Source: Halodesulfurarchaeum sp964594685
Lineage (GTDB): Archaea; Halobacteriota; Halobacteria; Halobacteriales; Halobacteriaceae
Direction of reading: 5' to 3'
DNA: 64,000 nucleotides
NCBI GenBank assembly: GCA_964594685.1
Contig: CAZQNH010000005.1
Coordinates: 16,938 to 80,937, forward strand
Shown here: positions 17,076-26,515 of the stretch, piece by piece
Layout: every line of letters starts with the position of its first letter
How positions within the stretch are numbered: the first letter of the stretch is position 1
Translations under genes and position numbers: made by a program
Notes under the pieces: model-generated
Databases searched by the model: none
The model's input: only the letters and a program-made list of their open reading frames with translations
Told to the model about the DNA's origin: nothing

Positions 17076-17905
17076 CGGTCACTCGAAGCGACGACGGGGA
17101 GGGGAAGGGCGGGACACTATTCATCGTCGGGATCGGCCCCGGACTGCCCGATCATCTGACTCGGAGGGCCCGATCCACTATTAGTAGAGCTGATACGGTC
17201 TATGCGGCCCCGCTCTACCAGTCGTTCCTCCGGTCGAGGGACGTGTTGCCAGAGGAGGAATCCCGCAACCGGCCAAACGTCGTGGCGTCTGCCCGTGGGA
17301 GCCAGGCGCGACTCGCCAGGGAGTCCTTCGAACGGGTCCGTGCGGGTGAAGCCGTCGTCCACGTCTCGGGTGGTGACCCCAACGTGTACGGAAAGGCGGA
17401 CGTCCTGTTCGCCCTCGCCGCGGAGTACGGGTACACCGACATCGAGATCGAGGTCGTTCCGGGGGTGACAGCTGCCCTCGGCGGGGCCGCGAGGCTCGGT
17501 GCACCACTCGGCAACGACTTCGCCGCTATCTCGCTCTCGACGGCCTGGCGGAACTGGGACGAGGTCGAGACGAAGCTCCGGGGAGCCACGGACGCGGGGT
17601 TCGTGCTCGCAGTATATAATGCGTGGAAAGCCATCGACGATGCCATCGAAGTCGTCCGGGATTCTCGCCGAGACCACGTCCCCGCAGCGATCGTGACGGA
17701 TATCGGTCGAGGGGCATTGGGGCGTAATCCCGCCGGTGAATCCGTCTCCATCACGACGCTCGGCTCGCTGCGAGTGGACTGGCCCGACGAGCCGACCCCC
17801 GGAATGCTCGCCATCATCGGGACGACGGAGACCCGGGTGTTCGACACCGACCACGAACAGTACCTCGTCACGCCCCGCGGCGAGATCGACCTCGAGGAGA
17901 TCTGA
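17072..17905 (+). CDS. cbiH: Cobalt-factor III / precorrin-3B C17-methyltransferase, copy 1
   Basis: Catalyses C17 methylation with ring contraction. The 277-residue tetrapyrrole methylase has FIVGIGPGLPDHLTRRA (residues 17-33), HVSGGDPNVYGKADVL and PGVTAALGGAARLGAPLGND. It is followed directly, with no spacing, by a second CbiH paralogue. Two tandem CbiH-like proteins are a recurrent feature of haloarchaeal loci; the division of labour is not settled. The start overlaps the cbiG stop. Confidence 0.9.
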   Translation: MTVTRSDDGEGKGGTLFIVGIGPGLPDHLTRRARSTISRADTVYAAPLYQSFLRSRDVLPEEESRNRPNVVASARGSQARLARESFERVRAGEAVVHVSGGDPNVYGKADVLFALAAEYGYTDIEIEVVPGVTAALGGAARLGAPLGNDFAAISLSTAWRNWDEVETKLRGATDAGFVLAVYNAWKAIDDAIEVVRDSRRDHVPAAIVTDIGRGALGRNPAGESVSITTLGSLRVDWPDEPTPGMLAIIGTTETRVFDTDHEQYLVTPRGEIDLEEI

Positions 17906-18772
17906 ATGCACGAAGACGACCCAATCACCGACCCGGCGGACGGGGAAGTGCCACGCGAATCGAAACGGTCGACCGCACACGAGAACCCCGGCGACGAGGA
18001 CCGCGGCCGACTGATCGCGGTCGGCATAGGGCCCGGCTACCCTGACGGGATGACGATCAGGGCCCGGGAGAGCCTCACAGCCGTCGATCAGATCGTCGGC
18101 TACCAGACCTATGTCGACCTGCTTCCCGAGGCGATCACCGACGACGTGGAAGAGGTCTACGCCACACCCATGACCGGGGAGGTCCCCCGCACCCAGGCGG
18201 CCGTCGATCGGGCGCTGGGGGGGAGTGACGTTGCCCTCATCGCCAGCGGTGACCCGAACGTCTACGCGCTCGGCGGACTGGTGCTGGAGATCCTCGAATC
18301 GAGGGATGTCCGACCCAGCGACGTCGACTTCGATGTCGTGCCCGGTGTCCCTGCTGCACAATCAGCCGCTGCCCGTCTCGGGGCACCGCTGGTGAACGAC
18401 AGTGTCAGCATCAGTCTCTCGGATCACCTGACCTCGATGGCGGAGATCGAATCGCGGCTGGAGTCCGTCGCCCGAGAGTCCTTCGCCATCGTCATCTACA
18501 ATCCATGGAGTAGGAAACGGCGAGACAACTTCCAGCGGTGCTGCGAGATCCTCCTCGAGTATCGCGATCCGGACACTCCCGTCGGTGTCGTCCACGCGGC
18601 CGGCCGAGACGACGAAGCCACGCGCATCGTCACCCTCGACGCACTCCCGGGGATGGGCGAGTCCGACCTCCTCGATATGCGGAGTACCGTAATCGTCGGC
18701 ACCCCGGAAACCCGGGTGTATGACGGCCGGATGATCACGCCCCGCGGCTACGAACGGAAATACAACTACTGA
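17906..18772 (+). CDS. cbiH: Cobalt-factor III / precorrin-3B C17-methyltransferase, copy 2
   Basis: Second CbiH-like methylase, 288 residues. After an acidic 35-residue N-terminus it shows AVGIGPGYPDGMTIRARE, VGYQTYVDLLPE, IASGDPNVYALGGLVLE and PGVPAAQSAAARLGAPLVND, then YNPWSRKRRDNFQRC, the block typical of true CbiH/CobJ. It is therefore the better candidate for the canonical ring-contraction enzyme, and copy 1 the divergent one. Its ATG abuts the previous TGA without overlap. cbiX follows two bases after the stop. Confidence 0.9.
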   Translation: MHEDDPITDPADGEVPRESKRSTAHENPGDEDRGRLIAVGIGPGYPDGMTIRARESLTAVDQIVGYQTYVDLLPEAITDDVEEVYATPMTGEVPRTQAAVDRALGGSDVALIASGDPNVYALGGLVLEILESRDVRPSDVDFDVVPGVPAAQSAAARLGAPLVNDSVSISLSDHLTSMAEIESRLESVARESFAIVIYNPWSRKRRDNFQRCCEILLEYRDPDTPVGVVHAAGRDDEATRIVTLDALPGMGESDLLDMRSTVIVGTPETRVYDGRMITPRGYERKYNY

Positions 18773-18774
18773 CC

Positions 18775-19752
18775 ATGAGCCAGACACACGCTGTCCTCCT
18801 CGCAGGACACGGGTCGAGACGGAACGAATCCAACGAGCAGGTCCGAGACGTCGCTGACCGCCTGGAATCGCGGTTGGGCGAACCCGTGAAACCCGCGTTC
18901 ATCGAACTCGAAGACCCGTTGCTCCACGAGGGCATCGATGACCTCGCTACGACGGCTGACTCGGTCACAGTGGTCCCGTTGACCTTGTTCGCCGCGGGTC
19001 ACGTGAAAAACGACATTCCCCTTGTGACCCAACACACACGAGACAAATACGAAGACCTCGCGGTGCAGTACGGCGCCCATCTCGGCGTCCAACCGGAACT
19101 CGTCGACGTCGTGGCCGACCGTATCGATGCCGCGGAGGCCAAGATGGAGGTCGATCGTGAGCGCGACGAGGTCGCGGTGGTGTTCTGTGCCCGCGGATCG
19201 AGCGACCCCGACGCGAACGCCGAGGCCTATCGAATGGCGAGGTTGGTCTACGAAGGACGGACGTTCGCCCGGGTCGAACCCACGTTCATCGGGATCACCG
19301 AACCAATCCTCGACCGTACGCTCGAAGAGGTCGCGAGACACGATCCCGATGGGGTCATCGTCGTCCCGTATATGCTGGGAGACGGGGTCCTCACCCGGCG
19401 CGTGAACGTGTGGGTCGACGAATTCGGGGCTGCACAGCCCGATATCGAGGCCGCGACCACCGACGTGCTCGGTATCGACGACAGGCTGGTGGAAGCACTC
19501 ACACACCGGGTCGAGGAGGCCAGAGAAGGGGCGGTCTCGATGCCCTGTGACACCTGCAAATACAAGGTGCAACTCTCCGGGTTCGAAGACGAAGTCGGCG
19601 GCGAGCAGGCCTTCGTCGATGCACTCGAACATACCCTGGGCCACGTCCGGGGTGGCCACGATCACGACCACGGACATGGCGAGGAGCACGATCACCGACA
19701 CGGTGAGGGTCGCGACAACGGAACGACCCACGAACTCGGGAACGATTCGTGA
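18775..19752 (+). CDS. cbiX: Sirohydrochlorin cobaltochelatase, long form with CxxC and His-rich tail
   Basis: Inserts Co2+ into sirohydrochlorin, the early chelation of the anaerobic route. This 325-residue long form is two CbiX-fold halves. The first keeps the metal-binding histidines His12 (AGHGSRRNESN) and His76 (FAAGHVKNDIP); in the second half the equivalent motif is FCARGSSDPDANAE, with Cys-Ala-Arg in place of His-Gly-Ser, so it is probably not catalytic. A CDTC pair (Cys258, Cys261) and a stretch rich in His, Asp and Gly at 290-310 follow, plausible metal-storage or Fe-S ligands. It ends the plus-strand run and is convergent with the ChlI/D gene. Confidence 0.94.
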   Translation: MSQTHAVLLAGHGSRRNESNEQVRDVADRLESRLGEPVKPAFIELEDPLLHEGIDDLATTADSVTVVPLTLFAAGHVKNDIPLVTQHTRDKYEDLAVQYGAHLGVQPELVDVVADRIDAAEAKMEVDRERDEVAVVFCARGSSDPDANAEAYRMARLVYEGRTFARVEPTFIGITEPILDRTLEEVARHDPDGVIVVPYMLGDGVLTRRVNVWVDEFGAAQPDIEAATTDVLGIDDRLVEALTHRVEEAREGAVSMPCDTCKYKVQLSGFEDEVGGEQAFVDALEHTLGHVRGGHDHDHGHGEEHDHRHGEGRDNGTTHELGNDS

Positions 19753-19809
19753 CCAAGGTCAGAGACCATTGAATCCGCTCTGGGACCCCCGCTCGGCCGG
19801 TCGACGTTG

Positions 19810-22035
19810 TCAGTCCCAGGCCCGCTCCATCTCCGCGTTCACCGACTCGGTCGAGAGTGCCTCGAGCGGGATGCGCCGACCCTCGGTCTCCTCGACGATC
19901 TCGTCGGTCAAGCCGACGGCATCCGTCGATTGGTCAACGTCCACGACCAGTACTTGATCCGCGATGCGCCCGAGCGCGGCCGCCGATCGACGGGTCTCTC
20001 TCGTCGGGCTTCCATCGGCCACGTTCGTCCGGCCGTCGGTAACGACGACGGCGACGCTCGCGGCAGGGTCGGCACGATCGATGACCGCTCGGACAGTGTC
20101 CAACCCGGCCGGGAGCGGTGTCCGGTCCCCCGTGGGGAGTTCCTTGAGGTGTCGGGCAGCGAGGGTGACACTGCCTGTTGGGGGCAGAAGGACCTCCGCG
20201 TCATCGCCCCCGAAGGCGACGAAGGCCACCTCGTCGCGCTCCTGATAGGCCTCTTTCAGGAGTTCCATCACCGTCCCTTTCGCCGCCTGGATCGCGGGCT
20301 GCATCGAAGCGCTCGCATCGACCGCGAACACGACGAGTGCCGTTGCGGTTCCAGCGTTTACGGATTGTCGAAGATGGCGGGTCCCTACCTCCCTGCGTCC
20401 GTTCTTCGCGGCCTCCCTGACCGACGCCACCGCGTCGACTTGTTCCGGTGACTCGGCGGGTTCGGTGCGGACCCGGGGGCCGACAGCGTCGGGGGACGGA
20501 TCGGTCTGGACCCGTCCAGTCTCGATCGAACTGGAGACCTCGAACCGGTCGGCCTCCTCGACGTCGATATCGGGCGCCGAGCCCTCTCCCACAGGGGCCA
20601 TTCGATGTGCCGGGCTGGTCGGACGGACGGATTCGCTCTCTTCATCCGCATCTCGCGTCGTCCCGGATTCATCTGATCCCGTCCCATCTTCGGGCCCACG
20701 GTCGGTACTATCCTGGGTTCGAGCGCCGGTATCCATCTCGGCTGGCGACTCCTCGGCCTTCGAAAGCTGGCCGGTCTCTGTCCCGTCCTTGTCACCTGGA
20801 TGGTCCCCGCTCTGCCCGTCCCGAGAGTCTGGCGAGTCCGGTCTTGAATCCTCACCGTCGGCCGTCGGTCCCGTAACCTGGTCGCCGCTGTTCGCTCCGC
20901 TCTGCCCGTCCCTCTCGTCCATCGAACCATCCTGGGTCGACCCCTCGGCTTCGGGATCGTCCCCGGAGTCAGAATCGCCATCGGCCTCCGGGGAATCGGA
21001 TGCCGGATCGTCACCAGTGAAATGATCCTCGAGGATCTCCGTGAGGTCGGTCCCGTCTTCGAAGGGCCGACTGCGCAATCGGTGTGGCAGGGCGAGTTCC
21101 AGCGCCTCCCGGACGTCCGTCTGGATGACCTGGTCCCGGCCGTCGAGTGCAGCAAACGAGAGGGCCGTCCGGGCCGCGGCAATATCGCCACGGTGGCCAT
21201 CGACGCCAGCGTTGGCACAGACTGTGGCGATCCGTTCCTTGAACTCGCCTGGGACGGTTACCTCGTCGATACGATCGCGAGCCTCCCGTACCATTTGCCG
21301 TTTCTCCTGGACAGTAACCCTCTGCTCTGGTCCAGAGGGCTCCCTCGACCCGTCTCCTTCGAGTGCGATATCGATGATCGCCACGCGTTCGTCCGGATTG
21401 TCGCTGCCCGACACGGTCGCCTGGATGGCGAACCTGTCGCGGAGTTGCGGTCGGAGATCGCCCTCCTCCGGATTCATGGTCCCGAGGAGCGTGAAATCCG
21501 CTGGATGGGTCAGACTCATCCCATCGCGTTCGACCCGGTTGACCCCGCTCGCGGCGGCATCGAGCAAGACGTCGACGAGGTGGTCATCGAGCAGGTTGAC
21601 CTCGTCGACGTACAAGAAGCCTCGATTCGCGCGGGCGAGCAGTCCCGGCTCGAACTTCGCCTCGCCGTCCAGCGCGTCACTGACCGATAAGGAGCCGACG
21701 ATACGCTCTCTGGTCGCCCCGAGCGGGACCGTAACCAACGGCACCGGCCGCTCCTCGACCGGAGGGTCCCCTCGGTTCCGGCAGGATTCACATTGCGCTG
21801 CGGGCCGATCGGGCGGACAAGCGTACGGACAATCCGCCACGGCTCGCTGGGTGGGCAAGAGGTCCACGAGCGCCCGGACGGCCGTCGATTTCGCCGTCCC
21901 CTTCTCGCCGCGGATCAATAGGCCGTCGATGGCGTCGTTGACCGACACGGCGAGCAAGGCCCGTTTCAGCGGTTCCTGCCCCACGATCGCCGGAAACGGG
22001 AGCGGCGACGCCCGGCCGTCCGAAAACCCAACCAT
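19810..22035 (-). CDS. ChlI/ChlD-type chelatase ATPase subunit (putative cobaltochelatase partner of CobN)
   Basis: AAA+ motor predicted to drive metal insertion by CobN. The 741-residue protein fuses three parts: an AAA+ domain (residues 10-330; Walker A GEKGTAKST, Walker B GFLYVDEVNLLDD), a very acidic Ser/Asp/Gly-rich linker (about 340-520), and a von Willebrand A domain with MIDAS motif DASAS near 571. This combines the roles of BchI/ChlI and BchD/ChlD. Start ATG 22035 is supported by a TATA-like box 26 nt upstream; the longer open frame is Arg-rich and rejected. No photosynthesis genes are nearby, so cobalt rather than magnesium is inferred. It is divergent from cobN. Confidence 0.9.
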   Translation of the reverse strand: MVGFSDGRASPLPFPAIVGQEPLKRALLAVSVNDAIDGLLIRGEKGTAKSTAVRALVDLLPTQRAVADCPYACPPDRPAAQCESCRNRGDPPVEERPVPLVTVPLGATRERIVGSLSVSDALDGEAKFEPGLLARANRGFLYVDEVNLLDDHLVDVLLDAAASGVNRVERDGMSLTHPADFTLLGTMNPEEGDLRPQLRDRFAIQATVSGSDNPDERVAIIDIALEGDGSREPSGPEQRVTVQEKRQMVREARDRIDEVTVPGEFKERIATVCANAGVDGHRGDIAAARTALSFAALDGRDQVIQTDVREALELALPHRLRSRPFEDGTDLTEILEDHFTGDDPASDSPEADGDSDSGDDPEAEGSTQDGSMDERDGQSGANSGDQVTGPTADGEDSRPDSPDSRDGQSGDHPGDKDGTETGQLSKAEESPAEMDTGARTQDSTDRGPEDGTGSDESGTTRDADEESESVRPTSPAHRMAPVGEGSAPDIDVEEADRFEVSSSIETGRVQTDPSPDAVGPRVRTEPAESPEQVDAVASVREAAKNGRREVGTRHLRQSVNAGTATALVVFAVDASASMQPAIQAAKGTVMELLKEAYQERDEVAFVAFGGDDAEVLLPPTGSVTLAARHLKELPTGDRTPLPAGLDTVRAVIDRADPAASVAVVVTDGRTNVADGSPTRETRRSAAALGRIADQVLVVDVDQSTDAVGLTDEIVEETEGRRIPLEALSTESVNAEMERAWD

Positions 22036-22057
22036 ACTTGTAGTAGAGCAAGCCAGG

Positions 22058-22065
22058 TATAATAA
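22058..22065 (-). promoter_or_regulatory. TATA-like box for the ChlI/D gene
   Basis: TATAATAA on the plus strand (TTATTATA on the minus strand) is centred 26 nt upstream of the ChlI/D ATG at 22035, the position expected for a leaderless haloarchaeal transcript. It is only 3-10 nt from the divergent cobN ATG and so cannot be the cobN TATA box, though polymerase at one promoter would occlude the other. Confidence 0.5.
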
Positions 22066-22067
22066 GG

Positions 22068-25000
22068 ATGCGTTCCATCGGCCTGTACTCGGCGACGGAC
22101 CAGGAGGTCGCCGCGATCCGTCGGGCGGCGGACCGGGTGACCGGTGTCGATCTCTCCGTAAGATCCGGCTCCGACGTGGGTTCGCCAGGGGCCGCGGACG
22201 CATTGCTCGAGGAGTTGCTGGAACGGGACATCGTGGTCTTCTGGTTGCACGGCGCCGAACGGCGGTTGCCGAACTTCGATCGCGTGGTCGACTCGGTGAT
22301 CGATGCCGGCATCCCGCTCGTCATCGCCAGTTCGGGTGAGAGCCCGGCGGTCTCGGACTCGACCGTCAGCGATGCCGTCCGGACACAGGTCGAAGCGTAT
22401 CTGGACCGGGGTGGAGCACTGAACATCGCAAACATGGCCCGCTTCCTGGCCACGACCTTCGGCGACAAGACGCTCCAGTACGACGACCCAGTGACCTTGC
22501 CAGGGACCGGCGTCTACCACCCCGATCACCCGGCCGCGACGTACGAGGAACTCCGAGCGACGTTCGAGTCCGATCGGCCGACGGTCGGCATCTGGTTCTA
22601 CGAGTCACACTGGACCCACGAGAACACGAGATACGTGGATGCACTGGTCCGGGCTTTCGAGGAGCAGGGTGCCGACGCACTCCCGGTGTTCACCCAGCCC
22701 GTGCGAGATGGACCCGATGAACGGGACGCGAGATGGGTCGCCGAGAACTGGTTCACCGAGGACGGAGCGACGATCGTGGATGCGGTCTGCTCCTCGTTCA
22801 TGTTCTCGCTCTCGATGGAGGAGCGGGGTCGGACAGGGGACCGGGAGGGAACAGGCGTCGAGTCAATCTTCCTCGAGGAGTTGGGCGTGCCAGTGCTGCA
22901 GACGATGACGACCATGCAATCTGAGGCCGAGTACCAGGCGAGCGATACCGGCCTCCAGGGGTTCGAGATCGCCCTCTCCGTGGCCCTGCCCGAGTTCGAC
23001 GGGACGATCATCACGCATCCGATCAGCGCCAAGGAACGCGTCGCGGGAGACGGTTCCCTGGGAACGCAGCCGAAACTCCACCTGCCGATCCAGGACCGCA
23101 TCGAGCACGTCACCGCCACGGTCGTCAATTGGGCCCGGCTGCGTCGCCGCCCGAATTCCGATACGCGTATCGCCGTGGTCCTGCACAACTACCCGCCGAG
23201 TGACGACGGGATCGGCACGGCTTTCGGCCTGGATACCCCGGCCAGTCTGGATCGACTCCTCGACCACCTCGAGTCGCGGGGCTACCGGGTCGGGGAGCGG
23301 CCGGCGGATGGCCAGGCACTCGTGGAATCCATCGCCCAGCAGCTAACCCTGGACGGTCGGTGGGTCGACCCTGACCGGATCAGGGAGACCAGCGTAGACA
23401 CCATCCCACCGGAGACCTACCAGCGCTGGTATCGAGACATCGACGACTCGCTCGCCTCCGCCATTCTAGAAGCGTGGGGTGACCCACCCGAGACCCGGAT
23501 CGCCATCCCTGGAAACAGGTACGGCAACGTCCTCGTGACAGTGCAGCCACCCCGGGGATTCGAGGCCGACCCCTCGAAGGTGTATCACGATTCGAACCTC
23601 TATCCACCACACGAGTACGTCGCCTTCTACGCCTGGCTCCAGGAATCGTTCGACGCCCACGCGGTGGTCCATCTCGGCACCCACGGGAGTCTCGAATGGT
23701 TGCCGGGGAAAACCGTCGGCCTAGACGCGTCGAGTGCTGCCGACCAGCTCGTCGACAGCATCCCCAACGTCTACCCCTATGTAATCAATAATCCGGGCGA
23801 GGGGGCACAGGCCAAGCGACGCTCGTACGCGGCGATCGTCGACCACCTCACGCCCCCGATGCGAGCCGCGGGAACCTACGACGATCTCGCCGACCTGGAG
23901 GAACTCGTGCGGGAGTATCGCGAGGCGGCGCGGGAGGACGGGGGATCGAATCGCCGGGCCCACCTGGAAGCGGCCATCCGCGAGACCGTCGCCGAGAACG
24001 ACCTGGGCGGTGACATCGGCGTCGAGTCGGCCGAGACGGTGGACATCGACCAGCTCGCGTCGTCACTTCACGGCTATCTCACCGACGTCAGATCGACCCA
24101 GATCCGGATGGGGCTGCACACGCTGGGGTCGCCACCGGACGGGGAGGCATTGATCGATTATCTGGTCGCCCTGACCCGCTTTGAAAATCCCGGAGCGCCA
24201 AGTCTCCGGGAGTCAGTGGCGCGAGCCCTCGGGATCCCGTTCGACCGGATGGTAGACCAGCCGGAAGCATACGACGAGTCCCTCGGGATGTACTACTCCG
24301 AGGCTGCAGAGCGGGTGTACGAGACGAGTGTTGAGCTTGTTTCCCGCCTGGCCGAGGAGGGGTTCGATCCCGACAATGCTGTTCTCGAGCGGCTCGGTAA
24401 CGAGATCGAACCCCTCGGCGACCGGACCTCCGACGAGGAGGCCCGCGCTGATCTCGAAGCAGTGCTCCGGTATCTGTGTGCGGAGGTTCTCCCCCGGGTA
24501 CGCGGAGCAAGCCAAGAGATCGAACGGACCGCCGAGGCCCTGGCAGGCCAATACGTCCCACCCGGTGGCAGCGGGGCACCGACGCGGGGTGGCGTCGACC
24601 TCCTTCCCACGGGCCGGAACTTCTACACGCTAGACCCCCGGAAGGTCCCCGGAACGGCCGCCTGGGAGGTCGGCAGGGAGATCGCGGCGGGCGTACTCGA
24701 ACGACACCGGGAAGAGGAAGGGTCGTATCCGGAGGAGGTCGGGGTCGTGGCCTGGGGGACCCCGACGGTGCGGACCCGGGGTGAAACGATAGCCCAGATC
24801 CTGGCTTTGCTGGGTGTCGAGCCCGTCTGGACAGACACGGGACGGGTCGAGGCCGTGGAGCCCGTCCCGCTAGAGGAACTCGGTCGGCCCCGGATCGACG
24901 TCACCACCCGGGTCTCCGGCCTGTTCCGCGACGCGTTCCCCCAGGTGGCAGGGATCATCCACGAAGCCGTCGAGACCGTCGCCGGACTGGATGAACCGCC

Positions 25001-25838
25001 GGACCGGAACTACGTCCGGAAGCACGTCCTGACGGAGGCCGAGGACGTGGCGGCGGGTGGGATAGGCGATGGAACCCCGAACGACCCACCGATCCACCGC
25101 GTGTTCACCACCAGACCGGGTGGATACGGCTCGGGGACGAACAAGGCGATCACCACGGGCAACTGGTCCGACGACGCCGACCTCGCCGACGTCTACGTCA
25201 ACTGGGGCGGGTACGCTATGGACCGGGATGGCGAGGTGACCGCCGCCCACGAGGCCTTCGACCGCCGCCTCGAGACGATGGAGGCGACGGTCAAACTCGA
25301 AGATACCGCCGAACAGGACGAGTTCGACAGTTCGGACTGGTATGCGTTCCACGGGGGCTTACAGCGGGCGATCGCGGACCGAAGGGGCGAGGAACCGGCC
25401 GCCTACGTGGGCGACGCGGCCGATCCGGACCGACCGACGATCTACACCAACGAGGAGAAACTCCGAAAGACGATGCGAACGAGAGTACTCAACCCCGACT
25501 GGCTGGACAGCATGGAAGCACACGATTACAAAGGCGCCGGCGACCTCGCAACCACCGTCGAGATCGCCCTCGGGTGGGATGTAACGACCGCCGCCGTGAG
25601 CGACACCCTGTGGGACGATATCGCGGATGCGTACGTCTTCGACGAGGACCGCCAGGACTGGATCCGGGAGGTGAACCCCTGGGCCCTCGAGTCCATCGCC
25701 GAGACGCTGCTCGAGGCGATCGAACGCGACTGCTGGGACGCGGACCAGCGAACGATCGACCGACTGCGCGACCTCCGCTTGTCCGTCGACGGGGACCTCG
25801 AAGCCAAAGCCTCGGGGCTTTCGGAGGGTCCTCGATGA
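22068..25838 (+). CDS. cobN: Cobaltochelatase subunit CobN
   Basis: Large catalytic subunit of the ATP-dependent late cobaltochelatase, related to magnesium chelatase BchH/ChlH; 1256 residues, full family length. Recognisable blocks include HLGTHGSLEWLPGKTVGL near residue 538, GLHTLGSPP, GTPTVRTRGETIAQILALLG and FTTRPGGYGSGTNKAIT near 1015. Partner subunits CobS and CobT are absent; the divergent ChlI/D-type ATPase is the likely motor. It overlaps cbiC by four bases. Its co-occurrence with CbiX means that cobalt might enter at two stages, or that one chelatase has another task. Confidence 0.95.
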   Translation: MRSIGLYSATDQEVAAIRRAADRVTGVDLSVRSGSDVGSPGAADALLEELLERDIVVFWLHGAERRLPNFDRVVDSVIDAGIPLVIASSGESPAVSDSTVSDAVRTQVEAYLDRGGALNIANMARFLATTFGDKTLQYDDPVTLPGTGVYHPDHPAATYEELRATFESDRPTVGIWFYESHWTHENTRYVDALVRAFEEQGADALPVFTQPVRDGPDERDARWVAENWFTEDGATIVDAVCSSFMFSLSMEERGRTGDREGTGVESIFLEELGVPVLQTMTTMQSEAEYQASDTGLQGFEIALSVALPEFDGTIITHPISAKERVAGDGSLGTQPKLHLPIQDRIEHVTATVVNWARLRRRPNSDTRIAVVLHNYPPSDDGIGTAFGLDTPASLDRLLDHLESRGYRVGERPADGQALVESIAQQLTLDGRWVDPDRIRETSVDTIPPETYQRWYRDIDDSLASAILEAWGDPPETRIAIPGNRYGNVLVTVQPPRGFEADPSKVYHDSNLYPPHEYVAFYAWLQESFDAHAVVHLGTHGSLEWLPGKTVGLDASSAADQLVDSIPNVYPYVINNPGEGAQAKRRSYAAIVDHLTPPMRAAGTYDDLADLEELVREYREAAREDGGSNRRAHLEAAIRETVAENDLGGDIGVESAETVDIDQLASSLHGYLTDVRSTQIRMGLHTLGSPPDGEALIDYLVALTRFENPGAPSLRESVARALGIPFDRMVDQPEAYDESLGMYYSEAAERVYETSVELVSRLAEEGFDPDNAVLERLGNEIEPLGDRTSDEEARADLEAVLRYLCAEVLPRVRGASQEIERTAEALAGQYVPPGGSGAPTRGGVDLLPTGRNFYTLDPRKVPGTAAWEVGREIAAGVLERHREEEGSYPEEVGVVAWGTPTVRTRGETIAQILALLGVEPVWTDTGRVEAVEPVPLEELGRPRIDVTTRVSGLFRDAFPQVAGIIHEAVETVAGLDEPPDRNYVRKHVLTEAEDVAAGGIGDGTPNDPPIHRVFTTRPGGYGSGTNKAITTGNWSDDADLADVYVNWGGYAMDRDGEVTAAHEAFDRRLETMEATVKLEDTAEQDEFDSSDWYAFHGGLQRAIADRRGEEPAAYVGDAADPDRPTIYTNEEKLRKTMRTRVLNPDWLDSMEAHDYKGAGDLATTVEIALGWDVTTAAVSDTLWDDIADAYVFDEDRQDWIREVNPWALESIAETLLEAIERDCWDADQRTIDRLRDLRLSVDGDLEAKASGLSEGPR

Positions 25839-26515
25839 CCGATAGCGTGAACTCGGGTGACTACGCGGATCTCGGGGCCACGACCCCCGACGGAACGTCG
25901 ATCGCGGAGGCGAGCCTGGAACGCGTGCGTGAACTCGTCCCAGACGAGACGCTCGCGGACCGGTTCAGACAGAAGGCCGTTCACGCCAGCGGCGACCCCG
26001 AATTCCAGCATCTGATGCGGTTCCAGAACGACCCGGTCCGGTCCGGCGCGAAGGCCGTCCTCGAGGGGAGACCCATCGTGACCGATATCACGATGCCGAG
26101 ACAGGGCATCACCGACCGGGGACACGTTTGCGAGAAACGTACCGCCCTCGGCCACGGCGACGGCCTCGCCGAAGAACGCGGTATCACCCGGACGGCAGCG
26201 GGCGTGCTCGAACTCGTCGACCAGGGCGTCTATGACGACGCTATCGCCGTCATCGGCAACGCCCCCACAGCCGGCTTCGCCCTCGCGGAGGCTATCGAAG
26301 ACGGCACGAGACCCGCTGTGGTGGTGGCGACGCCGGTCGGCTTCATCGAGGCCGCAGAGAGCCGCGAACGGCTCCGGGAGGTCGGCGACGCCGAGGGCGT
26401 GCCGACGATCACAAACGTGGGTCGCCGGGGCGGAAGCGGTCTGGCCGCTGGACTGACGAACGAGTTGATCCACGTCGCCAGCGACAGCGAGGAGGGAGCG
26501 GTCGATCTCGAATGA
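25835..26515 (+). CDS. cbiC: Cobalt-precorrin-8X methylmutase
   Basis: Moves the C11 methyl group to C12 to give cobyrinate. The 226-residue protein has the catalytic histidine in RQKAVHASGDPEF (His50), DITMPRQGI, and the block AVIGNAPTAGFALAEAIEDG, all standard CbiC features. The ATG overlaps the cobN stop and the stop overlaps the cbiE ATG. About 20 N-terminal residues are non-conserved. Confidence 0.94.
   Translation: MTDSVNSGDYADLGATTPDGTSIAEASLERVRELVPDETLADRFRQKAVHASGDPEFQHLMRFQNDPVRSGAKAVLEGRPIVTDITMPRQGITDRGHVCEKRTALGHGDGLAEERGITRTAAGVLELVDQGVYDDAIAVIGNAPTAGFALAEAIEDGTRPAVVVATPVGFIEAAESRERLREVGDAEGVPTITNVGRRGGSGLAAGLTNELIHVASDSEEGAVDLE

Noticed and set aside
17117..18361. A 414-codon frame antisense to the two cbiH genes
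   Set aside because: Shadow of well-identified tetrapyrrole methylases; no domain and no promoter.
21041..22339. A 432-codon frame opposite the ChlI/D gene and running into cobN
   Set aside because: Spans two divergent genes and their promoter, is Ser/Arg-rich and has no homology.
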